Counted from the first letter of the stretch, positions 44,833 to 53,795 are shown. The stretch: 64,000 nt of DNA from Mycobacterium sp. 1274761.0 (GCF_001668615.1 NZ_LZMC01000042.1:33621-97620), one strand, 5' to 3'. Notes: generated by a model not told the origin, from the sequence alone. Translations and numbers: made by a program.

Positions 44833-46303
44833 GCGGATAACCATGCTGGCGGCGGTCCTACTGGTCGTCGTGTTGGTGGCCGGAACCATCGTGCTCGTCC
44901 GGAAAGCTTTTTTCGGGCCGACCACCATCACCGCCTACTTTCCGACCGCGACGGCGATCTACGCCGGCGATGAGGTCCGCGTGTCGGGCGTCAAGGTCGG
45001 CTCGATCGATTCGATCAAGCCTGACGGCACCCAGACGAAGATGACACTGAAAGTCGATCACGGTATAGCCATTCCGGCCGACGCCAAAGCCGTCATCGTC
45101 GCACAGAACCTGGTCGCCGCCCGCTACGTCCAGCTCACGCCTGCATATCGGAACGGCGGCGGACCGACCATGCGCGACGGTGCGGTCATACCCGCCGATC
45201 GAACCGCCGTACCCGTCGAATGGGATGAAGTCAAAGAGCAGTTGATGCGGCTTGCGACTGATCTAGGACCCAAGCCCGGCTCGGGCATTTCCGACACCTC
45301 GATCTCACGCTTCCTCGACAGCTCTGCCAACGCGCTCGGGGGCAACGGGGACAAGCTTCGGCAGACACTCGCCCAACTATCCGGTGCAGCAAGGATCTTC
45401 GCCGAAGGCAGCGGAAACATCGTCGACATCATCAAGAACCTGCAGATCTTCGTGGCCGCCCTCCGCGACAGCAAAGAGCAGATCGTTCTGTTCGAGAACA
45501 GGCTGGCCAGCCTCACCAGCGTCGTCAACGACAGCAGGTCTGATCTGGACGCGGCGCTGTCGGATCTGTCGGTGGCGATCGGTGAAGTGCAGCGCTTCGT
45601 GGCGGGCACTCGCAACGAGGCCGCTGAGCAGGTGGCCCGGCTGGCGGATGTCACCCAGGTGCTGGTCGACAACAAGATGTCGCTCGAGAACATCCTGCAC
45701 GTCGCGCCCAACGCGCTAGCCAACTTCGAGAACATCTACTACCCCAACGGAGGTGCGGTTTCGGGCGCGTTCTCGCTGGTGAACTTCTCCAACCCGGTCT
45801 ACTTCTTCTGTGGTTTGATCGGCGGAATCGCGAATACCACCGCACCCGAAACGGCGAAACTCTGCGCGCAATACCTCGGCCCGGTGCTGCGCCTGCTGAA
45901 CTTCAACAACATCCCGTTGCCGTTCAACGCCTACCTGCGACCGTCGATCAACCCTGACTACCTCATCTACACGGATCCGAAGCTCGCCCCCGGCGGCGCG
46001 GGGCCCGGCGACCCGCCGGAGCCATTTCCATCGGTTTCGGCCTACCTGGGCGCGGGCGATATCCCACCACCCCCCGGTTGGGGCGCTCCTCCGGGGCCGC
46101 CTGGAATCTATTCGCCGGGCAACGACGCACCGATCCCGCCGTCGCCGGCACTCTTTCCCGGCGCGGCCATCCCGGGCCCGCCCAGGGTGGTCTCGAATGT
46201 GCCTGCGGGGCCGCCGCCGACGGTCGACAACCTGCTGCTACCCGGGCAAGCTCCGCAGCCTCCTGGGCCACTGCTTCCTGCGGAAGGAGCGCCGCCGTCA
46301 TGA
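44804..46303 (+). CDS. mceD: Mce-family protein D with proline-rich tail
   Basis: A 499-residue Mce protein. Anchor ITMLAAVLLVVVLVAGTIVL, Mce domain with VRVSGVKVGSIDSI, helical domain to about residue 300, then FENIYYPNGGAVSGAF and a tail of about 110 residues rich in Pro and Gly. ATG 44804 lies inside mceC; GTG 44816 is an alternative. The long tail is typical of MceD and may cross the cell-wall layer. Confidence 0.94.
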   Translation: MGIRVNRNRKRITMLAAVLLVVVLVAGTIVLVRKAFFGPTTITAYFPTATAIYAGDEVRVSGVKVGSIDSIKPDGTQTKMTLKVDHGIAIPADAKAVIVAQNLVAARYVQLTPAYRNGGGPTMRDGAVIPADRTAVPVEWDEVKEQLMRLATDLGPKPGSGISDTSISRFLDSSANALGGNGDKLRQTLAQLSGAARIFAEGSGNIVDIIKNLQIFVAALRDSKEQIVLFENRLASLTSVVNDSRSDLDAALSDLSVAIGEVQRFVAGTRNEAAEQVARLADVTQVLVDNKMSLENILHVAPNALANFENIYYPNGGAVSGAFSLVNFSNPVYFFCGLIGGIANTTAPETAKLCAQYLGPVLRLLNFNNIPLPFNAYLRPSINPDYLIYTDPKLAPGGAGPGDPPEPFPSVSAYLGAGDIPPPPGWGAPPGPPGIYSPGNDAPIPPSPALFPGAAIPGPPRVVSNVPAGPPPTVDNLLLPGQAPQPPGPLLPAEGAPPS

Positions 46304-47625
46304 CGCGCGCAATCAAGCGACTGGCGATCGTCGGTTCGTGCCTTGCGGTGTCTCTGACAGGGTGTGCCTTCCAGGGCCTGAACTCGCTGCCGTTACCCGG
46401 AGCCGTGGGACGAGGACCGGGTGCGGCGACCTACCACGTCGAGCTCGCCAATGTGGCGACGTTGGAGTCGAATTCGCCGGTCCTGATCAACGACGTCGTC
46501 GTCGGCAGTGTGGGTCCGATGAAGGTCGACAACTGGCACGCCGACGTGGAGATCTCGGTGAAGCCGGAGGTCGTGGTGCCGGCCAACGCGGTGGCCACGG
46601 TTGGCCAGACCAGCCTGTTGGGGTCCATGCACTTGGCGCTCAACCCTCCCCTTGGTGAAAAGCCGAGCGGCCGTTTGCAACCCGGCACTACGATTCCGTT
46701 GAAGCAATCCGCGACCTATCCGACAACGGAACGGACGCTGTCGTCCCTTTCTGCGGTACTCAACGGCGGTGGCCTGGGGCAGATCGGGGACATCATCCAC
46801 AATGCGAGCGTCGCAGTGGCCGGACGCGAACCCCAAATTCGCGAATTATTGACCCATCTCGATAATTTCGTCGGCGTCCTCGATCAGCAACGTGACGACA
46901 TCATCACGACCATCCAGCAACTCAACCGGGTGGCGGGAACATTCGCCGGGCAGCGTGAGGTGATCGACCGCGCGCTCAGGGAGATACCTCCGGCGTTGGA
47001 CGTGCTGATCAAGGAGCGGCCGTTACTGACAACTGCGCTTACGAGGCTGGGCGAGTTCGGGGACACCGCAGCGCAGTTGGTCAATGACGCGGGCGACGAC
47101 CTGGTGACCGACCTCCGGAATCTCGACCCGATTCTGAGGTCGCTCGCGGACATTGGGCCTGACCTGTTCAACGCGTTGATCTTCGCCACCGCATTTCCGT
47201 ATGGTCCGACGTTCGCCGACAAGATCACCAGAGGTGACTACATCAACCTCTATGCGATCTTCGACATCACCTATCCGCGGCTCAAGAGGACACTGTTCCT
47301 CGGCACCCGGTGGGGCGACGAGAACGCGAAAATGATTCCCGCGCCGGGCGATCCCTTCTACCTGACCTACTCATATGCCCCGATGAACGTCGGCGTTGCC
47401 CCGCCGCCGGAAGCGCCGCCACCCGCGCCTGCGGCGGCCCCAGGGGCGCCGATGCCGCCGGTCACCGGACCGCTGCTACCGGTATCGCCACCGCCGACGA
47501 TGCCGGGCGCGGCCGCGCCGCTGACGACGTCTTCCCAAATCTTTGCGGGCCCGTATGGGCCAGGATCGGCGGCACCGCAGGCGCCCCCGGCCGAGATAGC
47601 ACCCACACCTGAAGGGGGTGGCTGA
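46300..47625 (+). CDS. mceE: Mce-family lipoprotein E
   Basis: A 441-residue Mce lipoprotein: signal peptide MTRAIKRLAIVGSCLAVS with lipobox LTGC and lipidated Cys22. The Mce domain has VLINDVVVGSVGPMKVD, followed by the helical region and a Pro/Ala-rich C-terminus. ATG 46300 has GGAAGGAGC upstream and overlaps the mceD stop by 4 bp. In its family this is the one lipid-anchored subunit. Confidence 0.95.
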   Translation: MTRAIKRLAIVGSCLAVSLTGCAFQGLNSLPLPGAVGRGPGAATYHVELANVATLESNSPVLINDVVVGSVGPMKVDNWHADVEISVKPEVVVPANAVATVGQTSLLGSMHLALNPPLGEKPSGRLQPGTTIPLKQSATYPTTERTLSSLSAVLNGGGLGQIGDIIHNASVAVAGREPQIRELLTHLDNFVGVLDQQRDDIITTIQQLNRVAGTFAGQREVIDRALREIPPALDVLIKERPLLTTALTRLGEFGDTAAQLVNDAGDDLVTDLRNLDPILRSLADIGPDLFNALIFATAFPYGPTFADKITRGDYINLYAIFDITYPRLKRTLFLGTRWGDENAKMIPAPGDPFYLTYSYAPMNVGVAPPPEAPPPAPAAAPGAPMPPVTGPLLPVSPPPTMPGAAAPLTTSSQIFAGPYGPGSAAPQAPPAEIAPTPEGGG

Positions 47626-49280
47626 TGCTGACGCGCTTTGTGCGCAACCAGCTGATCATCTTCACGATCGCTTCGATCGTGGGTGTGGCCGTCATGTTGT
47701 TCACCTACATCCAGGTGCCGACCCTACTGGGCATCGGACGGATCACCGTGACGATGAAACTGCCGGCGGCGGGTGGCCTGTACAAGTTCTCCAACGTGAC
47801 ATACCGGGGTGTGCAAGTCGGCAAGGTCACTGACGTCAAGCTGACGCGAACCGGAGCTGAAGCCACTTTGACGCTTAACAGGTCGCCGAAGATTCCGGCC
47901 GATCTCCAGGCGGATGTCCGCAGCGTGTCTGCGGTGGGCGAGCAGTACGTCGACTTGCGTCCACGCACCGCCTCTGGCCCCTTCCTGCAGAACGGGTCGG
48001 TGATCGCCAAAGAGAACACGTCGATCCCGCAGGCAGTCGGTCCGGTGCTGGATCAGCTCAACTCGTTGGTGGGTAGCATTCCCAAGGACAGGATTTCCGA
48101 CCTGCTCGACGAGACGTTCAAGGCGTTCAACGGGGCGGGCCCCGATTTCCAGTCACTGGTCGACTCGGCTTCCACGGTCACCAAGGACGCCACGGCCGTC
48201 TCGGATCAGACGAAGGCGTTGATCGATGACAGCGGCCCGCTCTTGGATTCACAAGCCGAAACGGCGGACGCTATCCGGACGTGGGCGCGCAGCCTGTCCG
48301 GAGTGACACAGCAACTAGCTGAAGACGATCCGCAAATCCGCGCGATACTGCAAAAGGGACCCGGGTTCGCCCAAGAGGTCAGCACACTGCTGAATCAGAT
48401 CAAGCCGACGCTGCCGATCTTGCTCGCGAACCTCAACACTTTGGGCCAGATCCTCCTCACCTACAACCCGGCCATCGAACAGGTGCTGGTGATCCTTCCG
48501 GCCGCGCTTTCGATGGAGCAGGCGTTCGGCATCCCGAAGAACAACGTCAACGGTCTACCGCTGGGTGATTTCGCGTTGACCATTACCGATCCACCGGCGT
48601 GCACCGTTGGCTTTCTACCGCCGTCGTCGTGGCGATCGCCCGAGGACCTGTCGATCATCGATACCCCTGACAATCTGTACTGCAAGCTGCCGCAGGATTC
48701 CCCGATGAACGTGCGCGGCGCGCGCAATTACCCGTGTATCGAGCACCCCGGAAAACGCGCGCCGACCGTCGAACTCTGCAACGACCCAAGGGGATACATC
48801 CCCACGGCGATCCGGGAGCACTCCTTGGGGCCGTATCCGTTCGACCCGAACCTGATCGCTCAGGGCGTGCCACCCGATGACCGCGTCGACTTCAACGACC
48901 GGATCCACGCTCCGGTAGAGGGCACCCCCAGGCCTCCCGGCGCGGTGCCCGCGGGCACGGCGCCCGATGCTCCGCCACCTGGCGCTCCGCCGCCTGGTCC
49001 GCCGCCTCCGGCGGTCGCGCCGGCGGCCGTGCCTGCACCGCCGCCACCGGGCAATTCTCTCAACGGCGTGCCGATACCTGCGCCGCCGCCCGCGGACGGC
49101 GCAGTCCCGGCTGCGCCAAGTGCCTTCAACAGCAACGCAAGCGGCGGACCATCGGTGGCGATCACGCATTACGACCCGCGCACGGGAAACTATCTGACCC
49201 CCGACGGTCGGCTGCAGCAGGTGCAGAATCTCGCGGCGGGTGGACACCCGAAGTCGTGGAAGGATCTGCTCCCGATCTGA
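47625..49280 (+). CDS. mceF: Mce-family protein F with proline-rich tail
   Basis: A 551-residue Mce protein, last of the operon. Anchor LIIFTIASIVGVAVMLFTYI, Mce domain with VTYRGVQVGKVTDV, helical domain, then a tail of roughly 110 residues dominated by PPPG/PPP runs and ending KSWKDLLPI. ATG overlaps the mceE stop by one base. No mam (Mce-associated membrane) genes follow, unlike most mce operons. Confidence 0.95.
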   Translation: MLTRFVRNQLIIFTIASIVGVAVMLFTYIQVPTLLGIGRITVTMKLPAAGGLYKFSNVTYRGVQVGKVTDVKLTRTGAEATLTLNRSPKIPADLQADVRSVSAVGEQYVDLRPRTASGPFLQNGSVIAKENTSIPQAVGPVLDQLNSLVGSIPKDRISDLLDETFKAFNGAGPDFQSLVDSASTVTKDATAVSDQTKALIDDSGPLLDSQAETADAIRTWARSLSGVTQQLAEDDPQIRAILQKGPGFAQEVSTLLNQIKPTLPILLANLNTLGQILLTYNPAIEQVLVILPAALSMEQAFGIPKNNVNGLPLGDFALTITDPPACTVGFLPPSSWRSPEDLSIIDTPDNLYCKLPQDSPMNVRGARNYPCIEHPGKRAPTVELCNDPRGYIPTAIREHSLGPYPFDPNLIAQGVPPDDRVDFNDRIHAPVEGTPRPPGAVPAGTAPDAPPPGAPPPGPPPPAVAPAAVPAPPPPGNSLNGVPIPAPPPADGAVPAAPSAFNSNASGGPSVAITHYDPRTGNYLTPDGRLQQVQNLAAGGHPKSWKDLLPI

Positions 49281-49308
49281 CGGCCGCTCGGCACCGGAAG
49301 CGCTGGGG

Positions 49309-49821
49309 CTACAACTTGTCCAGCCGGAAGGGCAGTTCGATTTGCAGGGACTTGTTGATTCCGCAGGAACCCGACGGGGACATCGTGATGTCCCGGCCGC
49401 CGAGGAGGGTGGTGAAGGTCGGTCGGCGTTCGTTTTTCACGGGATCGATGCCCCAGAAAATGATGTTCTGTGCGCCCTCGGCGTAGGTGCCGTCTGGGCA
49501 TGCTTCCCAGTTCGGAATGGCGCGCTTGACGTTCCACACATCACCGTCGTACGTGATCGGCGCCGTCCAGCCGGCCGAACTCTTCACCTCACCGAGGCAC
49601 TCGATGGGGCTCTTACAGGTCGTTGAGATATCCCAGGTCTCCACGATTGTTCGCTCATCCTTGAAGACGTCGTTGGTCCTGGCGAACTGCCCGTTGGACA
49701 ACGCTTGGTAGCGACCGTTGAGGTTGGGGGCGTCTGCCTGCGCCGGCGGCGCGGTACCCAGCGCTCCGAGCGCGATTGATGCCGTTGTCACAATGCTTCC
49801 GACGACACGCTTTCCACCCAT
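49309..49821 (-). CDS. Secreted mycobacterial protein
   Basis: A 170-residue secreted protein (signal peptide VVGSIVTTASIALGALGTAP, cleavage after AQA). The mature part has LNGRYQALSNGQFARTND and WDISTTC, the same pattern as the proteins at 33741 and 31751, and four further cysteine/tryptophan positions (IECLGEV, WEACPDG, SGSCGI). It converges on mceF with 28 bp between the stops. Function unknown. Confidence 0.83.
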   Translation of the reverse strand: MGGKRVVGSIVTTASIALGALGTAPPAQADAPNLNGRYQALSNGQFARTNDVFKDERTIVETWDISTTCKSPIECLGEVKSSAGWTAPITYDGDVWNVKRAIPNWEACPDGTYAEGAQNIIFWGIDPVKNERRPTFTTLLGGRDITMSPSGSCGINKSLQIELPFRLDKL

Positions 49822-49891
49822 GGCACCAGCCTATCGCCGGTTGAAGTGCTGCTCTCTGAAAGAGAGAATTTGGTTTCGGTGGTGTGTGAGA

Positions 49892-50275
49892 ATGGCCGAT
49901 GTGCGATCCCTGAACGCGGCGCTCGCCGGAGTCATGACCGCTGGATTGTTGGCGTCCGCTCCACCCGCTGCCGCAGACGAGTGCAACTATCCCGATTGCA
50001 CGCCAGGCATCGCCCCGCACATCGTCCTCGGCTCTTATTGCGACAATCCGACCTACTACGCGTTCGGTGTCACGGACTGGGGCAGGCTCGTGTTCTGCGG
50101 CTCGCCGAGACGGTACGAGCCGCGGTGGTTTCGCTCACCTGAGATGCACGGCATCAAGAACGAAGGAGACTTCTGCCCGGCGGAGGAGGGTGAGGTCGCG
50201 CAGGCACCCGACGGCCTCTTCCTCACCTGCAATGCCCGTGACGGCTTGAGTCGGTGGGAGCGCGGCGATCTGTAG
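49892..50275 (+). CDS. Small secreted cysteine-rich protein
   Basis: A 127-residue protein: signal peptide MADVRSLNAALAGVMTAGLL with cleavage after AAA, and mature part DECNYPDCTPGIAPHIVLGSYC with six cysteines overall. ATG 49892 is my start; GTG 49901 is an alternative, and neither has a strong ribosome site. Divergent from the secreted protein at 49309 across 70 bp. Not recognised further. Confidence 0.72.
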   Translation: MADVRSLNAALAGVMTAGLLASAPPAAADECNYPDCTPGIAPHIVLGSYCDNPTYYAFGVTDWGRLVFCGSPRRYEPRWFRSPEMHGIKNEGDFCPAEEGEVAQAPDGLFLTCNARDGLSRWERGDL

Positions 50276-50278
50276 AGG

Positions 50279-51559
50279 TCACCCCACCGGGGTGAACTTG
50301 ATGTTGATCTCGGTCAGCCCGCGCAGGATGAACGTCGGCTCGTAGGTGTAGTGGCGCGCGCCCGCCGGACCGTGTTTGTCCGCGTCTATGGTGATGTCGC
50401 TCAACCGATCCAGCAGGCGCTCGATGCTGACGCGGCCTTCGACGCGGGCCAGCGGCGCGCCGGGGCAGGAGTGGATGCCGCGGCTGAAAGCGATGTGTTC
50501 GCGGACGTTCTTGCGGTCGAGTGAGAACTCGTGCGGGTTCTCGAAGCGAGAGGGATCCCGGTTCGCGGCGCCCGGGCTGACCATCACCGTGGTGCCCGCA
50601 GGGACCGGCGTCTCACCCAGCGTGGTGGTCTTGCGGGCCATCCGGAACACGCTCTTCACCGGGCTGTCCATCCGCAGACACTCCTCGATGAAGACCGGGA
50701 TGAGGCTGCGGTCCGCTCGTAGCTTGTCCTGGATGTCCGGGCGATCGCCGAGCACCCGCATCGCCGCGCTGAGTAGCTTGGCCGTCGTCTCCTGGCCCGC
50801 GCCGAAGAGGAAAGTGGCGGTGCGCACCACATCCACCACCTCGGGGGTTGAGCCATCGGGGTACAGCGCCGTCGCCAGGCCGGTGAGAACGTCATCGCGC
50901 GGGTTTTTGCGACGGTCCTCGATGTAGTGCGAGAACTTCTCGTCGGCCCACTCCAGAGGGTTCGCCGCGATCGGCTCGTGGTCCAGGCCGCCGATGTTGC
51001 TCCCGGGCCGCTGTGCGCCGAAGGCCTCGCGGAACTCCTCATGATCCTCCTCGGGAACACCGAGTAGGTCGGCCACCACCAGCAGCGAGAACGGCCTCCC
51101 GTAGGCGGCCAGGAATTCACACTTGCCGTCGTCGATGAACTCGTCGATGTGGCGATCGGCGAGGCGCCACATGAAGTCCTCGTTCTCCTTCAGCCGCTTG
51201 GGCGTCAGCAGTCGGCTCAGCAGCGATCGGGCGTTGGTGTGATGCGGCGGATCCATCGTGACCATGTGCTCATACATCGGGATCTCGGTGCGGTGCGCCT
51301 CGAGCTGCGCCGTGATGTCGTCGCCCTCCGGGGTGAAAGGGATCGGGGTGAACGGACCTGCCACCGCGACGCAGGCTGAGTAGTTCTCGACGTCCCGGTA
51401 GACCGCGTTGGCGGCTTCCCAGCCGGTGACTGCCAGCACGCCATTGTTGATCGGACAGCAGGTGGAGTCCTTGGACCGGAGGTGGTCGAAATAGGGGTGC
51501 GGGTCGGGCACGAGAGCCGGGTCGGTGAAGAAGTCCACCGAGTCGAAATCTGTGGTCAT
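50279..51559 (-). CDS. Cytochrome P450 (426 residues)
   Basis: Complete P450: I-helix GAGQETT, ExxR EECLRM, heme loop FSRGIHSCPG with Cys365. It is the full-length relative of the fragment at the left edge of the window and shows what that gene's missing N-terminus is likely to be (DPALVPDPHPYFDHLRS). GGGAGG precedes ATG 51559. It has no adjacent ferredoxin and is divergent from a TetR gene that likely regulates it. Confidence 0.96.
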   Translation of the reverse strand: MTTDFDSVDFFTDPALVPDPHPYFDHLRSKDSTCCPINNGVLAVTGWEAANAVYRDVENYSACVAVAGPFTPIPFTPEGDDITAQLEAHRTEIPMYEHMVTMDPPHHTNARSLLSRLLTPKRLKENEDFMWRLADRHIDEFIDDGKCEFLAAYGRPFSLLVVADLLGVPEEDHEEFREAFGAQRPGSNIGGLDHEPIAANPLEWADEKFSHYIEDRRKNPRDDVLTGLATALYPDGSTPEVVDVVRTATFLFGAGQETTAKLLSAAMRVLGDRPDIQDKLRADRSLIPVFIEECLRMDSPVKSVFRMARKTTTLGETPVPAGTTVMVSPGAANRDPSRFENPHEFSLDRKNVREHIAFSRGIHSCPGAPLARVEGRVSIERLLDRLSDITIDADKHGPAGARHYTYEPTFILRGLTEINIKFTPVG

Positions 51560-51612
51560 TGGTTCGTGCCTCCCGGGCCGGAATGATGATGTTGTCGAAT
51601 GACGAAAAATCT

Positions 51613-51630
51613 GCTGAGCACCTGCTTAGC
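51613..51630. promoter_or_regulatory. Inverted repeat between P450 and TetR genes
   Basis: GCTGAGCA-CC-TGCTTAGC: 8-bp arms with one mismatch around a 2-bp centre. It lies 54 bp upstream of the P450 start and about 100 bp upstream of the TetR start, in the shared 172-bp gap. This is the expected place and size for the operator of the divergently encoded TetR protein. Confidence 0.55.
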
Positions 51631-51731
51631 ATGGGGCTGAGGTCAGGGTCAAGGCGACGAGCCGGGAGGCCGCTACCATCGGCGTTTCGGGGGTGTCGCG
51701 GGTGTGGGCAGCAGGAAAGGTGGCGCCGGGG

Positions 51732-52352
51732 ATGGCATCGGAGCGCAGAATCGGGGCGCCGGACGCGAAGAATCGTGCCGTGCTGCTCGACGCCGCCGAG
51801 CGGCTGATGCTCGAGGAAGGCTACGCGGCGGTGACGTCGCGGCGGGTCGCGGAGAAGGCCGGCCTCAAACCGCAGTTGGTGCACTACTACTTCCGCACGA
51901 TGGGCGATCTGTACCTGGCGGTGTTCCGCAGGCGCGCCGAGCAAGGGCTCGAGGCCCAAGAGCGGGCACTGAAGTCCGAGCAGCCCCTGTGGGCGCTGTG
52001 GAGATATAGCTCCGATCCGAGAATCACTGCCTTCACCGTCGAGTTCATGGCATTGGCCATCCATCGCGATGAGTTGCGGGCCGAGTTCGCGCGCTACGGC
52101 GAATTGTTCCGCGAGCGCGAGCGCAAGGTGATCAGCGAGACGCTGCAGCGTTACGGCATCGACGCTTCAGAGGTTCCGCCGGTGGTATGGGCGGTGTTCG
52201 CCACGAGCCTGTCCCGCATGCTCGTCATGGAGACGGCACTGGGCATGTCGGGGGGGCATACCGAGACGCTGGAATTCGTCGAGGCCTGGCTGCGCGAGCT
52301 CGAAGGAGAGCCGGTCGAGTCGATGAAGGCAGCTGCTTCAGCGGGCGGATAG
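51732..52352 (+). CDS. TetR-family transcriptional regulator
   Basis: A 206-residue TetR protein starting MASERRIGAPDAKNRAVLLD; a longer GTG start at 51693 is possible. The HTH region is LDAAERLMLEEGYAAVTSRRVAEKAGLKPQLVHYYF. The ligand domain contains MALAIHRDELRAEFARYGELFRERE. Divergent from the P450 at 50279, for which it is the probable repressor. Confidence 0.9.
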   Translation: MASERRIGAPDAKNRAVLLDAAERLMLEEGYAAVTSRRVAEKAGLKPQLVHYYFRTMGDLYLAVFRRRAEQGLEAQERALKSEQPLWALWRYSSDPRITAFTVEFMALAIHRDELRAEFARYGELFRERERKVISETLQRYGIDASEVPPVVWAVFATSLSRMLVMETALGMSGGHTETLEFVEAWLRELEGEPVESMKAAASAGG

Positions 52353-52382
52353 CCGTCCTGCCAGGGGCGAATCGGCCACGCC

Positions 52383-52820
52383 TTACCAAGGGCGAATCGA
52401 GCACAAAGCGCCCTTGGGGCCTTGGGCGGTCTTGGCGACGACGCCGTCGACTGCGAGCACGCAGTGCAGGTTGGGTGTCGCTTGCGAGTCGGTCTGGATG
52501 CTTGTGACGACCATTGCCCAGGCGTCGGGGTTCGCCAGGTAGGTGTCCATGTTCCATTTGCGGTCGGGCCCGACGTCCACCTCGATGTTAGGGCTGTACA
52601 GATACGGGTTGTGGCTGTACTCGCCCCAGTTCGGCGGATCTGTGTCGCGGTAATAGATCTCGGCTCTGTACGGCTTTTCGGACCAAACGCTGTACTGTAC
52701 ATGGCGAAGCGGCGGCCCGGGCGGCGGATCCACGGGTTCAGCCTGCGCGACGCCGATTGGTGTTCCGATGGCGGCCGCAACTAGCAGTGTCAAGGCAGCC
52801 CAGCGCGCCGGAAGCATCAT
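52383..52820 (-). CDS. MmpS-like secreted protein
   Basis: A 145-residue protein with a signal peptide (WAALTLLVAAAIGTPIGV, cleavage after AQA). The mature part has the MmpS pattern: VQYSVW..., AEIYYRDTD, NLHCVLAVDG and GALCSI, with two cysteines that would pair. Unlike true MmpS proteins it has a cleavable rather than anchoring N-terminus, and no MmpL transporter is next to it. Confidence 0.7.
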   Translation of the reverse strand: MMLPARWAALTLLVAAAIGTPIGVAQAEPVDPPPGPPLRHVQYSVWSEKPYRAEIYYRDTDPPNWGEYSHNPYLYSPNIEVDVGPDRKWNMDTYLANPDAWAMVVTSIQTDSQATPNLHCVLAVDGVVAKTAQGPKGALCSIRPW

Positions 52821-53132
52821 TTCCGAATTTTAGAACAAGACTTTCACCGGGCATAGCGGATCACGGTGCGCCGACTATCGCAAACGTGCGTGACCGTTTT
52901 GCCGCTTTGTCCTAACCCCAAATGCAAACGCCACTCGGCTCACGTCTCGCGAAAGTGGCGGTTGCCTACGCACGAACGCATCTAGAGCGGAGGCAACGCC
53001 AACACCTGCGTCGGCGCTGAGTCACCATTCAGCGGGGTCGTCGTACACAAGGTCGCGTCAGGGGGGTTAACCCCCATCAATCGTAGGGTCAACCCCGTGT
53101 TGTCGCGCGGCGGCACTTCGTACTTTGAAGGT
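52821..53132. other. Gap at the left edge of the accessory region
   Basis: These 312 bp hold no convincing gene. CGCCAC (52929-52934) and GTGGCG (52955-52960) form a possible hairpin. The palindromic pair at 53062-53095 lies near the right end. It marks the change from the catabolic locus to small hypothetical genes; no attachment site or tRNA was recognised. Confidence 0.5.
53062..53095. promoter_or_regulatory. Two-site palindromic operator GGGTTAACCC type
   Basis: GGGGGTTAACCCCC (53062-53075) is a perfect 14-bp palindrome, and GGGTCAACCC (53086-53095) is the same core with one changed base. Their centres are 22 bp apart, two turns of the helix, so two repressor dimers could bind side by side. 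They lie 38-71 bp before the ATG at 53133. Confidence 0.55.
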
Positions 53133-53597
53133 ATGGCTGACATGAATACCGACCGGGAGGTAATCGAGGGCGCCCTCGCGCTCATCGAGGCTGACGGTGG
53201 GTGGACCCAAGGCGCCTACTGCCGCGACGCCGATGGCACTCAGGTGCACCCAGCAGTCGACTCCCCGGGCGAGTGGGTGCGGATGTTAACCGCGCACGTG
53301 GGCGCGGGTGCTTACCGCGTACGCACCGAGCCCGTGGCTTCCCCATGCAGCTTCTGCCTGGGAGGCGCGTTACGTACCGCAGCTGGCTACTGGCACAGCG
53401 GACAGCCCTACGCGGCGCAACGGCAAGTAGATCGGCTGGAGTTACTACTGGTGCGGTTGGCCAATTCCGCCGAGTCATCGAACTGGGCGAATCTGGACGC
53501 CTTCAACGATGATGTGCACACCACCGCGGCCGACGCGGTGCTGATACTCAAGCGCGCCGCGGCCTATCTCGATGCTCAGGGCCGCGAGGGGGCCTGA
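53133..53597 (+). CDS. Hypothetical protein, DUF6197-like
   Basis: A 154-residue protein starting MADMNTDREVIEGALALIEADGGWTQGAY; ATG 53142 is an alternative start. The pattern of a helix ending in an acidic pair, then G-W-x-Q-G-x-Y, a cysteine pair (CSFCLGGAL) and a late N-D-x-x-x-x-T-A-A-D-A-V helix resembles the DUF6197 family found on actinobacterial and phage genomes. No enzyme motif. First gene behind the double palindrome. Confidence 0.7.
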   Translation: MADMNTDREVIEGALALIEADGGWTQGAYCRDADGTQVHPAVDSPGEWVRMLTAHVGAGAYRVRTEPVASPCSFCLGGALRTAAGYWHSGQPYAAQRQVDRLELLLVRLANSAESSNWANLDAFNDDVHTTAADAVLILKRAAAYLDAQGREGA

Positions 53598-53604
53598 GGA
53601 GCCC

Positions 53605-53795
53605 TGCCCGGGAAGGCCTTCACGGAACCGGTTCAAGGGCAATGCGCTTGTCGGGGCGGCCCACCGTGATTGCGGATTCATGCATCGGACGCACTACTGC
53701 AAGGCGTGCGGGGCATGGTCTATACGCCGCGGTTGCGCACGATCTGTCACCGTCGAGACCGCGACGAGCGACAACCCGGCCCGAGTTGTAAGTAG
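53605..53795 (+). pseudogene. Frameshifted copy of a zinc-ribbon protein gene
   Basis: Reads FKGNALVGAAHRDCGFMHRT then HYCKACG before a one-base deletion (near 53712) shifts the frame. Shifting by one base restores YTPRLRTICHRRD, matching the intact gene at 58332 (YTPRLRTICHRRD). The N-terminal part before FKGN is also divergent. The duplication spans most of the 76-codon gene, so this is a decayed copy. Confidence 0.7.

Noticed and set aside
39843..49280. Naming the importer mce4 (cholesterol uptake)
   Set aside because: Neighbouring sterol genes known from mce4 loci (kstD, hsaC, hsd4A) are not seen and no mam genes follow, so the subtype is left open.
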